Positions 34,803-43,489 of a DNA stretch of 64,000 nucleotides are shown piece after piece. The position numbers and the translations under genes are program-made. The stretch is taken from the NCBI GenBank assembly GCA_003211835.1, contig QCRN01000004.1, positions 1-64,000 of the forward strand. Direction: 5' to 3'. How positions within the stretch are numbered: position 1 is the stretch's first letter; each line of letters opens with the position of its first letter. The DNA comes from Pelagibacteraceae bacterium AG-461-B04. Lineage in GTDB: Bacteria > Pseudomonadota > Alphaproteobacteria > Pelagibacterales > AG-422-B15. The notes beneath the pieces are model-generated. The model saw only the letters and a list, made by a program, of their open reading frames with translations, ran no database searches and had not been told where the DNA came from.

Positions 34803-35696
34803 ATGGAAATTCTAAGGACACCAGAAGAATACTTCAATAATCTTGAAGATTACAATTTTAGTGAAAATTATATTACGATTAAAATAGCTGATAATCTTAG
34901 TGCCAGAATGCATTATGTTGATGTTAACAGCAATAGTGATGAAACAATATTACTTCTTCATGGTGAGCCAACATGGTCATATCTTTACAGAAAAATGATA
35001 CCCATTTTGGAAAAAAGTGGAAAACGTATAATTGCCCCTGATTTAATTGGTTTTGGTAAATCAGATAAGATCAAAGAAAAAGAAGAATATACTTATGAAA
35101 GGCATGTAGTTTGGACATCTGAAATTATCAGGCAGTTAGGTTTAAAAAATATAACTCTTTTTGCCCAAGATTGGGGAGGACTTATTGGTTTAAGAATGGT
35201 TGCCAATCATCCTGAACTATTTGATGGCCTTGTACTGTCAAATACTTGGCTTCCTATTGGCAAAGGGTCTTCAGAGGGGTTTGATGCTTGGAAAAAATAT
35301 AGTCAAACTGTTGAAAAGTTTAATTCTGGAAGAATTGTATATGGAGGAACAGTCAACAAAATATCAGATAAAGCAGTTGAGGCCTACAATGCTCCCTTTC
35401 CAGGCGAGGACTATTTAGCATGTGCAAGACAGTTTCCAACTCTTGTGCCCATGGATCCAGATGCTCCAAGTGTCCCTGAAAATATAGAAGCTTGGAAAAT
35501 TTTAAAACAGTTCAAAAAGCCAACAGTTACAATATTCGGAACTGAAGACAAAGTCTCTGCTGGAGGCGAAAAACTATTTCAAAAATTAATTCCTGGTTGT
35601 GAAGGAATGAATCATAAGTTAATTCATGGTGGTCATTTTATCCAAGAAGATCAGCCAGAAGAGTTAGCTGAAGCTATAATCAATCTTTATAAGTAA
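34803..35696 (+). CDS. haloalkane dehalogenase-like alpha/beta hydrolase
   Basis: A 297-residue protein closely following the DhlA-type (subfamily I) haloalkane dehalogenase pattern, enzymes that cleave carbon-halogen bonds of small haloalkanes. Catalytic residues line up: HGEPTWSYLYRKM (Glu55), nucleophile Asp123 and halide-binding Trp124 in AQDWGG, a second likely halide Trp163 in FDAWKKY, acid Asp249 and base His278 in HGGHFIQ. I start at ATG 34803; an in-frame TTG five codons upstream is less likely. Since methyl halides and brominated compounds are abundant in the sea, real dehalogenation is credible, though some family members act on epoxides or esters. Confidence 0.85.
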   Translation: MEILRTPEEYFNNLEDYNFSENYITIKIADNLSARMHYVDVNSNSDETILLLHGEPTWSYLYRKMIPILEKSGKRIIAPDLIGFGKSDKIKEKEEYTYERHVVWTSEIIRQLGLKNITLFAQDWGGLIGLRMVANHPELFDGLVLSNTWLPIGKGSSEGFDAWKKYSQTVEKFNSGRIVYGGTVNKISDKAVEAYNAPFPGEDYLACARQFPTLVPMDPDAPSVPENIEAWKILKQFKKPTVTIFGTEDKVSAGGEKLFQKLIPGCEGMNHKLIHGGHFIQEDQPEELAEAIINLYK

Positions 35697-35697
35697 T

Positions 35698-36363
35698 TTA
35701 CTTTTTAGAAACGAACGTCACCCATTCATCAATGTTTCTTCTCTTGGTCTGATAATTATTTATTGGTGCAGACATTTCTTTATATCCAATTGCCATACCA
35801 CAGAACAACATAAGATTAGCCTCAGCGCTTACAAACTCTGAAACTAATTTTTGTTTCAACGACCATGACTCTTGAGCGCAAGTATCAATTCCCTCCTCTT
35901 GCGCTAGTAACATAAATGTTTGTAAAAACATGCCTAAATCTGACCATTGAGGTTGGTTCATTTGTCGATCTATAAAACAAAAGAGTGCTGCGGGAGCACC
36001 AAAAAAGTTAAAATTCTCAAGCATCTGATTATATCTTGCTTCTTTGTCTTCGCGTTCAATACCTATTGAGCCGTAAAGCTGTTCACCCACCTCAAATCTT
36101 GATGTCCTATATGGTTCTTTAAGCTTTGATGGATAGATCGGGTATTCAGGATGATCTGTACCCTTCCAATCTTTTTGAAACAAAAGAAATTCATTCATTG
36201 ATTGCCCATTTAGAATATAGATTTTCCAAGGCTGCAAATTACCTCCGGAAGGTGATCGGCTTGCTTTTTCTAAAATTTTTTTAATGATTTCATCGCTTAC
36301 GGGCTTATCAATAAATGATCTTATCGATTTTCGTTTTTCAACAGCTTCTGAAACACTAATCAT
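35698..36363 (-). CDS. nitroreductase family FMN-dependent oxidoreductase
   Basis: A 221-residue FMN flavoprotein. RKSIRSFIDKPV near the N-terminus and SRSPSGGNLQPWKIYIL form the FMN phosphate-binding part; the C-terminal AIGYKE and FVS close the domain. Nitroreductases reduce nitro compounds or quinones with NAD(P)H. The start codon overlaps the stop of the small basic gene (ATGA), so it is the last gene of an lpxB-recX-SDR operon. Confidence 0.87.
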   Translation of the reverse strand: MISVSEAVEKRKSIRSFIDKPVSDEIIKKILEKASRSPSGGNLQPWKIYILNGQSMNEFLLFQKDWKGTDHPEYPIYPSKLKEPYRTSRFEVGEQLYGSIGIEREDKEARYNQMLENFNFFGAPAALFCFIDRQMNQPQWSDLGMFLQTFMLLAQEEGIDTCAQESWSLKQKLVSEFVSAEANLMLFCGMAIGYKEMSAPINNYQTKRRNIDEWVTFVSKK

Positions 36364-36488
36364 ATTTTAATTTTTACTCGCTTACGTTCCTGTAATTTTT
36401 TTTTATTCTGGATTTTATGCGGTTTATATTTTGTGGTCCTCAACTCTCTTGCTATTGGATTGCTTTTGAGTCTTCTTTTTTCAACCAT
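36360..36488 (-). CDS. small highly basic protein (42 residues)
   Basis: A 42-codon gene found by translating the gap between the SDR and nitroreductase genes. It begins 2 nt after the SDR stop (TAGGTATG) and ends in an ATGA overlap with the nitroreductase start, so coupling on both sides argues strongly that it is real. The product starts MVEKRRLKSNPIARELRTTK and has about 17 Lys/Arg. The NPxAR-L-x-x-x-(Y/F) pattern followed by a basic tail recalls short conserved basic proteins of proteobacteria that I cannot name with certainty; RNA or ribosome binding is a guess from charge. Confidence 0.7.
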   Translation of the reverse strand: MVEKRRLKSNPIARELRTTKYKPHKIQNKKKLQERKRVKIKI

Positions 36489-36490
36489 AC

Positions 36491-37246
36491 CTATGATAGT
36501 ATACTACCCCCATCCACCATTATTGTCTGTCCAGTAACAAACTTACTATGATCACTAGCCAAATATAAAATTGTCCCATAAATATCATCTACTTCTAATG
36601 TTTTTTGAAGTATTTGGCCTTTTGAAATAACTTCAAATCCTCTTTCGGCTTTTTCTCCTAAAAACTCTTTTGCTGATTCTGTCTTTACCATTGAAGGAGC
36701 AACTGCATTCACTCGAATATTGTCTTTGCCCATTTCCCTTGCCATTACACGAGTAAGTCCTATTACTGCTGCTTTTGAAGTTGCATAGTCTGCTGCATAA
36801 GGCATTCCGTATTTTGCAGCAAGTGAGGCTATATTGATTATTGATCCATTTTTATTTTCTCTCATAACTGGAGAAACTGCGCGGCAACAATTCCATAAGC
36901 CTTTCACATTTACATTCATTGCTCTATCCCATTGCTCAGGATCAATATCTTCAAACCTAGAGCTTTTAAGCGCTCCATATAATGCTGCATTGTTCACAAG
37001 AACATCCACTTTCCCGAATTTTTCAACAGCGCTACTGACCAGCTTGCCACAAGAATCGAATTCAGTAACGTTGAGATTAAGGCTAAGGTAATCATTTGTA
37101 ATTTCTGACACTTTAGCTTCAGTCTCACTACAATCATTGATATCAGCAAAGACAACTTGAGCTCCCTCCTTTGCCATTTCAATAATGTACTTCTGACCCA
37201 AACCTCTCGCTGCTCCCGTTACAATAACCACTTTACCTTTAATCAT
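36491..37246 (-). CDS. short-chain dehydrogenase/reductase
   Basis: A 251-residue NAD(P)-dependent oxidoreductase. Cofactor motif TGAARGLGQ (10-18), NNAALYG, and catalytic Tyr-x3-Lys in YATSKAAV, with a final GQTIMVDGG. It resembles FabG-like SDRs acting on small alcohols or hydroxyacids. The start overlaps the end of recX by 8 nt and the next gene begins 2 nt after its stop, so it sits in the middle of an operon. Confidence 0.9.
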   Translation of the reverse strand: MIKGKVVIVTGAARGLGQKYIIEMAKEGAQVVFADINDCSETEAKVSEITNDYLSLNLNVTEFDSCGKLVSSAVEKFGKVDVLVNNAALYGALKSSRFEDIDPEQWDRAMNVNVKGLWNCCRAVSPVMRENKNGSIINIASLAAKYGMPYAADYATSKAAVIGLTRVMAREMGKDNIRVNAVAPSMVKTESAKEFLGEKAERGFEVISKGQILQKTLEVDDIYGTILYLASDHSKFVTGQTIMVDGGSILS

Positions 37247-37763
37247 ATAATTCCTCTAGTTCCTCAATGTCTGACTCAAATAAAACTTGTTTAACAATGT
37301 TATAAGAAAAACCAGCTCTTGACAAAATTCCTAACTCTTTATTTTTTGTTTTATCATTTAATTCTTTTTTTCTAAAGGGCCCTATTGATTTTTTTCTTGC
37401 TAATTTTGCCGCAGCAACTAAATCAAAATTTTTATTTACTTCCTTTGCTTCAGCGATACATTCTTCAACTATGTTATTTTTAACTTTAAGTTCACGAAGT
37501 CTAAACTGAATTTTCTTTAATGACCAACCTCTGTTAAGAAAGTTTCTAATTTTACTCTCAGAAAATACCTTATCATCTAATATTTTTTGATCCTCTAATG
37601 AAGAAATTATTGTATTTATTATTTCGTCAGAGCCAACATTTAAATGTGTATCTTTAACCTTTCTTTTTAAATAACTTCTTAAGTTTTCTGAGCTTGTTGC
37701 GTATCTCTGTAAATACCATAGAGCTTTACCTTCAATCTCGGTATAGCTAGATCTATTTTTCAT
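37239..37763 (-). CDS. recX: regulatory protein RecX
   Basis: Modulator of RecA filaments. At 174 residues it contains the repeated three-helix RecX units with ALWYLQRYATSSENLRSYL and later RNFLNRGWSLKKIQFRLREL, and RAGFSYNIVKQVL at the end. It overlaps the 3' end of lpxB by 11 nt and the start of the SDR gene by 8 nt. Pairing with lpxB instead of recA is unusual compared with gammaproteobacteria. Confidence 0.88.
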   Translation of the reverse strand: MKNRSSYTEIEGKALWYLQRYATSSENLRSYLKRKVKDTHLNVGSDEIINTIISSLEDQKILDDKVFSESKIRNFLNRGWSLKKIQFRLRELKVKNNIVEECIAEAKEVNKNFDLVAAAKLARKKSIGPFRKKELNDKTKNKELGILSRAGFSYNIVKQVLFESDIEELEELYD

Positions 37764-38898
37764 TGCAGGTATCTAGTATAGCTGTCGCCGCTAAACGGCT
37801 GGGTGTTTGTGCAGTACTTAATTGTTTAATCGCTTCTTTGGTTTGATTTATTACATCGCTCCTATAATTTTCATCCTCTAAATACTTATTGATAAATTTT
37901 ATAATATTTTTTTTGTTGCATTCATTTTGTAGCAATTCTGGAATTACCATTTTGTCAAGAATGATATTAATCAGATTTCCGATTTTTGACCTTATCATTA
38001 AGTTAAGTAAGAAGTAAGTTAATGGATTAAAGCGATAAGCTGTAACGTATAATGTATTAAAGTAACTTAGTTCTAATGCAGCTGTTCCTGATGTAACAAT
38101 AGCAAAATTAGCATTGAAAAAGCATAAATATTTTTCTTTTTCATCATCAATAACCTCTATTGGTATATTAGATGAATAATCTTCAATTATACTTTTGACT
38201 GTTTTTGTCATATTTTTTGTTGTTGGAATTACAAGTCGAAACCTAGTCTTTAAGTTCATTTCATCGACCGCACTTAGATATGTTGGAAGAAGCATTTCAA
38301 TCTCTTTTCTGCGACTACCTGGCATTATTAAAAATATTTCTTTTTGTGATGATTCTGGCTTATTTATTGTATCACTCTTGTATTCGCTCAAATCTACCTC
38401 TGTTATTGGATGGCCTACAAAGGTTGTTTTTATATTATGAGAGTCAAAGATTTTTTTTTCAAATGGAAGTATTGTTAGTAAATGATCCACTGATTTTTTT
38501 ACTGTTTTAATTCTTCCAGGTCTCCATGCCCATACACTTGGAGCAACATAATGCACAATTTTAAGTTCTCTTTTTTTACTTTTTATTCGCCTAGCTACTC
38601 TAAGTGTAAAGTCCGGGCTGTCGACCGTAAAAACTATATCCGGTTCCATCTCAATAATTTTATCAACCGTTTTATTTATAATTGTATTAATCTTTAGCAC
38701 CTTGGGCAAAACTTCTATAAGGCCCATTACATTTATTTCTGAGATATCAAATAAATTATCTATTCCTTGTTTTTTTAAGGCATTGCCTCCAATGCCAAAA
38801 AGATGAATATTTTTTTTGTATTGAAGTTTAAGTTCTTTTATGGCGGAGGCTGCTAGTTTATCTCCTGACTCTTCTCCTGTAATTACTGCAATCTTCAT
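37753..38898 (-). CDS. lpxB: lipid-A-disaccharide synthase
   Basis: Glycosyltransferase (GT19) that joins two acylated glucosamines to make the lipid A disaccharide, acting at the inner membrane. The 381-residue protein starts with ITGEESGDKLAA, followed by FGIGGNAL, VHYVAPSVWAWRPGR, FVGHP and the donor site LIMPGSRRKEIE; all are conserved in LpxB. Shows that this organism makes an outer membrane with lipid A. First gene of the operon lpxB-recX-SDR-small basic-nitroreductase. Confidence 0.96.
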   Translation of the reverse strand: MKIAVITGEESGDKLAASAIKELKLQYKKNIHLFGIGGNALKKQGIDNLFDISEINVMGLIEVLPKVLKINTIINKTVDKIIEMEPDIVFTVDSPDFTLRVARRIKSKKRELKIVHYVAPSVWAWRPGRIKTVKKSVDHLLTILPFEKKIFDSHNIKTTFVGHPITEVDLSEYKSDTINKPESSQKEIFLIMPGSRRKEIEMLLPTYLSAVDEMNLKTRFRLVIPTTKNMTKTVKSIIEDYSSNIPIEVIDDEKEKYLCFFNANFAIVTSGTAALELSYFNTLYVTAYRFNPLTYFLLNLMIRSKIGNLINIILDKMVIPELLQNECNKKNIIKFINKYLEDENYRSDVINQTKEAIKQLSTAQTPSRLAATAILDTCNEK

Positions 38899-38939
38899 TT
38901 TACTATTTATTTTTTTTCTTTATATATATACCATCAAAT

Positions 38940-39524
38940 ATGTCTAAAAACGTAACATTTTGCTTTGATTTTGGAAGTCCATACTCTTACTTAGCCTATA
39001 ATAACTTAGGTGCTCTTAGAGATGCTGGAGCATCAGTAGAAATATTGCCTGTTTTACTTGGTGGTATTTTCAAGGCTACAGGAAATCAACCACCTGCTTC
39101 TGTGCCAAAAAAAGGTGAATACATGTTTAAGGATATTACTCGTTGGTCAAAGAAATTAGATATTCCATTCAAAATGAATCCTTACTTTCCAATTCTTACT
39201 GTTCCTCATATGCGGGGTGCAGTATTAGCTCAAAAAGAAGGGCTTCTTGAAAAATACATGGAAACAATGTTTGAGTCTATTTGGGTGAAAGCAATGAATT
39301 TAAATGATCAAGAAATATTAACTCAAGTTGCAAATCAATCTGGAATTGATGCTAATGCATTTTCTGAGGGCATATCAAGTGATAAAACAAAAAATAAATT
39401 AAGAGAAAATACTGAATTTGCCATTGGAAAAGGGTCATTTGGCGTTCCTACGTTCTATCTTGAAAATGAAATGTTTTGGGGCATAGATAGTATGAAGTTT
39501 TTAATTGAAGATATTCAAAAATAA
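38940..39524 (+). CDS. 2-hydroxychromene-2-carboxylate isomerase/DsbA-family protein
   Basis: A 194-residue thioredoxin-fold (kappa-GST/HCCA isomerase) protein beginning CFDFGSPYSYLAYN, the typical active-site region with Ser in place of a redox Cys pair. PHMRGAVLAQ, GVPTFYLENEMFWGIDSM close the fold. In known pathways the enzyme acts with glutathione in naphthalene breakdown, but many marine bacteria have general homologues of unknown role. Divergent from lpxB by 41 nt. Confidence 0.85.
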   Translation: MSKNVTFCFDFGSPYSYLAYNNLGALRDAGASVEILPVLLGGIFKATGNQPPASVPKKGEYMFKDITRWSKKLDIPFKMNPYFPILTVPHMRGAVLAQKEGLLEKYMETMFESIWVKAMNLNDQEILTQVANQSGIDANAFSEGISSDKTKNKLRENTEFAIGKGSFGVPTFYLENEMFWGIDSMKFLIEDIQK

Positions 39525-39535
39525 GGCTTACAATT

Positions 39536-40345
39536 TTAATCTTCTACTTCATTATAGTTTCGTGACCATATTGAAGCTATGCCAGGCAGAAACCTATTCA
39601 AATAAATTGCAATTTTTGAAATACTAAATATTGGAATGATATAAGTTTCTCTTTTATTTTTTTTAATTGCATTCATGATCATTTTAGCGGCTTCTTCAGC
39701 TGACATTCCCTTAGTAGCATGTCCTCTATCATTTTTTCCATATTCAGATCCATCTTCAGTCAAGGCCTTAACACCTACTTCTGTATCCACTAAACCTGGG
39801 GCAACAGTATTCACTTTGATGTTATGTTCGTGCATTTCTGCCCGTAAAACATTCATAAAGCCATGCATTGCATGCTTTGAAGATGCGTAAACTGCTCTAT
39901 TTTTAATTGCTAACACACCTAATAAACTTGTGTTTGCAACTATTTGCCCAGACTTACGTTCAATCATTTTCGGTAATACGGATTGAGTTAGTTTTACCAC
40001 TGACAAATAATTTAGCTTCATAACTTTTTCAAATACCTCAAAATTTGTATCCTTTATAGATGACCACGCCGATACACCTGCGTTATTTATCAAAATGTCG
40101 ATTTGATCAAACTGAGCATGAACTTTATTTGATAGTTCATCTATATTATCTATATTCTCAAGATCACAGGGGAATATATGCACATTGCTATTACCACACC
40201 TATTTTTGACCCTTTCTAGTTCATCATCTCGTCTAGCAGTAAGAATGAGGTTCGCATTTAATTTTGAGAGATGAACAGCCAATGCCTCTCCTATTCCAGA
40301 AGAAGCTCCCGTAATCCATATCGTTTTATTATTAAAATAGCTCAT
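39536..40345 (-). CDS. short-chain dehydrogenase/reductase with hydrophobic C-terminus
   Basis: A 269-residue SDR: TGASSGIGEALA (12-23), NNAGVS, catalytic YASSKHAM. The last 35 residues (IIPIFSISKIAIYLNRFLPG) are hydrophobic and could associate with the membrane, as in the DltE/YqjQ-like SDR group. Converges on the DsbA-like gene with a gap of 11 nt and is divergent from the acetyltransferase by 20 nt, so its promoter must overlap that gene's start. Confidence 0.87.
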   Translation of the reverse strand: MSYFNNKTIWITGASSGIGEALAVHLSKLNANLILTARRDDELERVKNRCGNSNVHIFPCDLENIDNIDELSNKVHAQFDQIDILINNAGVSAWSSIKDTNFEVFEKVMKLNYLSVVKLTQSVLPKMIERKSGQIVANTSLLGVLAIKNRAVYASSKHAMHGFMNVLRAEMHEHNIKVNTVAPGLVDTEVGVKALTEDGSEYGKNDRGHATKGMSAEEAAKMIMNAIKKNKRETYIIPIFSISKIAIYLNRFLPGIASIWSRNYNEVED

Positions 40346-40365
40346 TTAAAGTATAATTAAATCTC

Positions 40366-40839
40366 ATGAATCTAAGACTAGCAAGAAATAAAGACTCAGA
40401 TCAGATTATTAAATTAATCAGAAAGTGTTTTAAGGACTATCAAAACTGTTTTCTTGATGTAGAAAATGACTCGCCTGAACTAAAATATGTTTACTCTTAT
40501 TTCCATGGACTAAAAGGGAAGTTTTGGGTTATAGAAAATAAAAAAAAAATTATTGGATGCATGGGATATCTTCCAAGTAAAAAAAATGAAATTGAAATTC
40601 ATAAACTATACATAGACCAAAAATTTAGAAAAAAAGGATTGGCAAAACTTTTAGTTAAAAAGGTTGAGAATATTGCTTTGAGAGAGAATAAATCTAAAGT
40701 TTTCTTGTGGACAGATACTAGATTTAAGGAAGCTCACAAGATGTATTCAAAAATGAATTATGAAAGATCAAAAAAGATCAGAAGATTACATGATATCAGT
40801 GATACTGTAGAATATAATTTTGTGAAAGACCTTAGGTAG
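40366..40839 (+). CDS. GNAT family N-acetyltransferase
   Basis: A 157-residue GCN5-related acetyltransferase. Motif A with the acetyl-CoA loop is IHKLYIDQKFRKKGLAKLLV, followed by FLWTDTRFKEAHKMYSKMNY. Substrate unknown. The 3' end overlaps the converging permease gene by 8 nt. Confidence 0.87.
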   Translation: MNLRLARNKDSDQIIKLIRKCFKDYQNCFLDVENDSPELKYVYSYFHGLKGKFWVIENKKKIIGCMGYLPSKKNEIEIHKLYIDQKFRKKGLAKLLVKKVENIALRENKSKVFLWTDTRFKEAHKMYSKMNYERSKKIRRLHDISDTVEYNFVKDLR

Positions 40840-41515
40840 CCTTTTCTAATCCAAGCCTTCTTTCTGCAAGACTAACAAACATTACAATTATAAAATTTAT
40901 AGCTAAATAAATTGAACCTGCTACGAGGAATATTTCAACTGGTGCATAAGTTTTAGATATAATTGTTCTTGCTATCCCCGTTATTTCCATCAGAGTAACT
41001 ATAGAAATAAGAGAACTCGCCTTCACCATTAATATAAGTTCATTACCGTATGCAGGAAGCGCCTGTCTTACTGTAATAGGCAATGTAACTAACATAAAAG
41101 TCTTTGCCTGCGATAATCCTAGTGCGCCCGAAGCTTCAATATAATTCTTTGAGACAGATAGTATGCCTCCACGAATAATTTCTGATGAATATGCTCCTGT
41201 ACTTATGGTGAGAGTTATTATTCCACACCAGTACGGTTCTTTTAGTAATGGCCATAGTATACTTTCTCTAATGAATTCAAATTGGCTTAGACCATAATAA
41301 ACAAAGTATAGTTGCAAAAGCAAAGGCGTTCCTCTTATGAGATAAACAAAATAGTAAGCGGGCAAAGACACTAATTTACTTCCAGAAATTCTCATTAAGG
41401 CAACTGCTACGGCAAGGAAAATACCCAATATCGTAGAGATTGAGACTACCTGTAAAGTAAGGGGGATTCCTTCAACTATTTTAAAGAATGACTCATACAT
41501 TAGATCAAGTCTCAT
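40832..41515 (-). CDS. polar amino-acid ABC transporter permease (HisM-like)
   Basis: A 227-residue inner-membrane permease of the HisMQ family with five or so hydrophobic segments, the RGTPLLLQLYFVYYG segment characteristic of the family, and the EAA loop EASGALGLSQAKTFMLVTLP. Its start overlaps the stop of the second permease (ATGA). With the other two genes it forms a polar amino-acid or opine uptake system, but no ATPase gene is next to it in this window. Confidence 0.9.
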   Translation of the reverse strand: MRLDLMYESFFKIVEGIPLTLQVVSISTILGIFLAVAVALMRISGSKLVSLPAYYFVYLIRGTPLLLQLYFVYYGLSQFEFIRESILWPLLKEPYWCGIITLTISTGAYSSEIIRGGILSVSKNYIEASGALGLSQAKTFMLVTLPITVRQALPAYGNELILMVKASSLISIVTLMEITGIARTIISKTYAPVEIFLVAGSIYLAINFIIVMFVSLAERRLGLEKAT

Positions 41516-42225
41516 AAGGCCTCCTTAGAAACATAGCCTTTTGAATATTTTTTTTCAGCGCTATCAAAAAAAATATTTGAGAGACGAGTTATTAGTAAGT
41601 ACAAAATAATCGCTGCAGTATAAAATATAAATGGTTCATGAGTAGAGCCTGCAGCAATACGTGACTGTCTCATAATTTCTACAAGACCTGTTACACTTAT
41701 CAATGCTGTATCTTTTAATGTGATTTGCCACACATTTCCTATACCTGGTAATGCAATGCGCGCAACTTGAGGAAAAATTATTTTTCCATATAAACTGTAT
41801 CCACTTAAGCCTAGCGTTTTACCCACTTCGAACTGTCCTTTAGGCACTGAGTTGACTGCTCCCCTTATGACTTCTGTCGAATATGCGCCTGATATTGCTC
41901 CAACAGCAATAGTACCAATTGTAAATGCATTAAGTTCAATATAACCCACATATCCAAATATCTTAGCCAGATACATGACAGCACTACTACCTCCAAAAAA
42001 AAGTAAATAGATTACTAAAAGCTCAGGTATACCTCTAATAATTGTTGTATAAACTTCTGCAATAGCTCTGAGAATAAAAAAATTAGATAGCTTGCATGCT
42101 GCAAATACTATTCCTATTGTTATTCCAAGTAATAATGATGACGTACTGACAAGAACCGTCATTACGGCACCCATGAGCATTTCGTCTCCCCATCCTGTTG
42201 GACCTAATGCAAAAACATCAAACAT
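41512..42225 (-). CDS. polar amino-acid ABC transporter permease (HisQ-like)
   Basis: A 237-residue permease paralogous to its downstream neighbour: RGIPELLVIYLLFFG, then the EAA loop EVGKTLGLSGYSLYGKIIFP. Forms a heterodimer with the HisM-like protein. It lies after a terminator hairpin that separates it from the binding-protein gene, the usual arrangement by which more binding protein than permease is made. Confidence 0.9.
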   Translation of the reverse strand: MFDVFALGPTGWGDEMLMGAVMTVLVSTSSLLLGITIGIVFAACKLSNFFILRAIAEVYTTIIRGIPELLVIYLLFFGGSSAVMYLAKIFGYVGYIELNAFTIGTIAVGAISGAYSTEVIRGAVNSVPKGQFEVGKTLGLSGYSLYGKIIFPQVARIALPGIGNVWQITLKDTALISVTGLVEIMRQSRIAAGSTHEPFIFYTAAIILYLLITRLSNIFFDSAEKKYSKGYVSKEAL

Positions 42226-42235
42226 ATATTTAGAT

Positions 42236-42268
42236 AAAAAAAAACGGCTGCTTTAAGAAAACAGCCGT
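42236..42268 (-). terminator. attenuating intrinsic terminator between binding protein and permease genes
   Basis: On the minus strand ACGGCTG, an 11-nt loop and CAGCCGT (42268-42244) form a 7-bp stem followed by at least eight T. It lies 25 nt after the stop codon of the substrate-binding-protein gene and ahead of both permease genes, so partial read-through would set their ratio. Confidence 0.85.
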
Positions 42269-42292
42269 CTTTTTATATTATTGTTAACAAAA

Positions 42293-43126
42293 TTATGGAG
42301 CCAAGTCTTTTCCAAACCATTGCATAGAAATTTTAGAAATAGTTCCATCGGCGGCTGCATCAGCAATAGCTTTATCAAACATTGCTTTTAAATCTGCATC
42401 ACCTTGTCTTATTCCAGCTCCTACTCCTTCACCGAGTAAGCCTCCAAATACATTTGGACCAAAAGTTACTACATCTGATCCTCCCGCTGTTTCCATAAAT
42501 GCCTCAGCAGTACCAACGTCGCATAGCATTGCATCAATTCTTCCAGCTGCAAGATCAAGATTCATCTCATCTTGAGTAGGATAAACCTTTAGATTTGAGT
42601 CAAGATACTTGTTTGCAAAATCCTCATGTATTGTTGCAACCGTGACACCAACGTTCATGCCTTTCATTGCATTATTTAGAGCGCTAATAGTTCCAGCAGT
42701 TGCATCTCCATCGTCGTCCAAATTTAAATTTTTTGCTGATGAGAAAGTACTTAATGGCGAGCTATTTAATGAAAAAAATCTCGCTGGCTCAGTCATGTAA
42801 GCTTTAGAAAAGCTTATTGTTTTTTTTCGCTCTTCCGTAACAGACATCCCTGCCATAATTACATCATACTTTCCATTCACTAATGCAGGGATAATTCCAT
42901 CCCAGTCTTGTTGTACAAATTCACATTCAGCGTTCATACGAGCGCACAAGTCCCTTGCAAGGTCTAATTCTGCTCCAACAAGGTTGCCGTCCGAGTCTGT
43001 AAAGTTCCATGGCTCATAGGCACCTTCTGTACCTATTTTTATCGTAGACCAGTGGCCATCAGCAAACGCAACAGTTGAAAGTGCTGACATCATTAGTCCT
43101 ATTATTATTGATTTTAAATTTCTCAC
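42293..43126 (-). CDS. polar amino-acid ABC substrate-binding protein (HisJ/ArgT-like)
   Basis: Periplasmic binding protein of 277 residues with a signal peptide (about 1-22, VAFA|DG). The family N-terminus reads IKIGTEGAYEPWNFTDSDG, followed by GAELDLARDLC and the ligand-site segment IMAGMSVTEERKKTISFS. That GTEGAYPP-type start is common in lysine/arginine/ornithine, histidine and octopine-binding proteins. Exact ligand not readable. Confidence 0.92.
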   Translation of the reverse strand: MRNLKSIIIGLMMSALSTVAFADGHWSTIKIGTEGAYEPWNFTDSDGNLVGAELDLARDLCARMNAECEFVQQDWDGIIPALVNGKYDVIMAGMSVTEERKKTISFSKAYMTEPARFFSLNSSPLSTFSSAKNLNLDDDGDATAGTISALNNAMKGMNVGVTVATIHEDFANKYLDSNLKVYPTQDEMNLDLAAGRIDAMLCDVGTAEAFMETAGGSDVVTFGPNVFGGLLGEGVGAGIRQGDADLKAMFDKAIADAAADGTISKISMQWFGKDLAP

Positions 43127-43211
43127 TTAAATACCTCCAATTTGTAATAAATAGATAGCTAGGTTCTAATAAAAAAATGAAATGGGCAAGAAAAATGTTA
43201 GTTTTTCAATA

Positions 43212-43439
43212 TTATTTCTGCAGTCTGTTCCAAAGATAAATTATTATTGCGACAGATATAATGCCAACAACACCTTCACTGCCAAGTCGATTAAATAATC
43301 CAACAAGGTTGTCAGTAATGCCTTTACCTAAAAATGGTGACGAGGGGCCGAAAAGAACTTCTAAAATTATTGCTATAGCTATCAGTAACAGACCAAAGTC
43401 TATAATTTCTCTCAATATTTGCTTAATTTTGGATATCAT
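43212..43439 (-). CDS. small membrane protein, paralogue 1
   Basis: A 75-residue protein with two hydrophobic helices (about 16-30 and 57-70) separated by a Gly/Pro/Asn-rich hinge (GPSSPFLGKGITDNLVGLF). It is paralogous to the protein encoded immediately upstream on the same strand: both share a LLxxAIxI helix, PFxG, an N-x-V-x-L segment and LGxxGVVGxI. I do not recognise the family. A ribosome-binding sequence AGGTAACT precedes the ATG. Function unknown. Confidence 0.68.
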   Translation of the reverse strand: MISKIKQILREIIDFGLLLIAIAIILEVLFGPSSPFLGKGITDNLVGLFNRLGSEGVVGIISVAIIIYLWNRLQK

Positions 43440-43489
43440 TAGTTACCTTTATTTCACTTCCCTGCTAATGCAAGGAAGTGAAAATTTAA

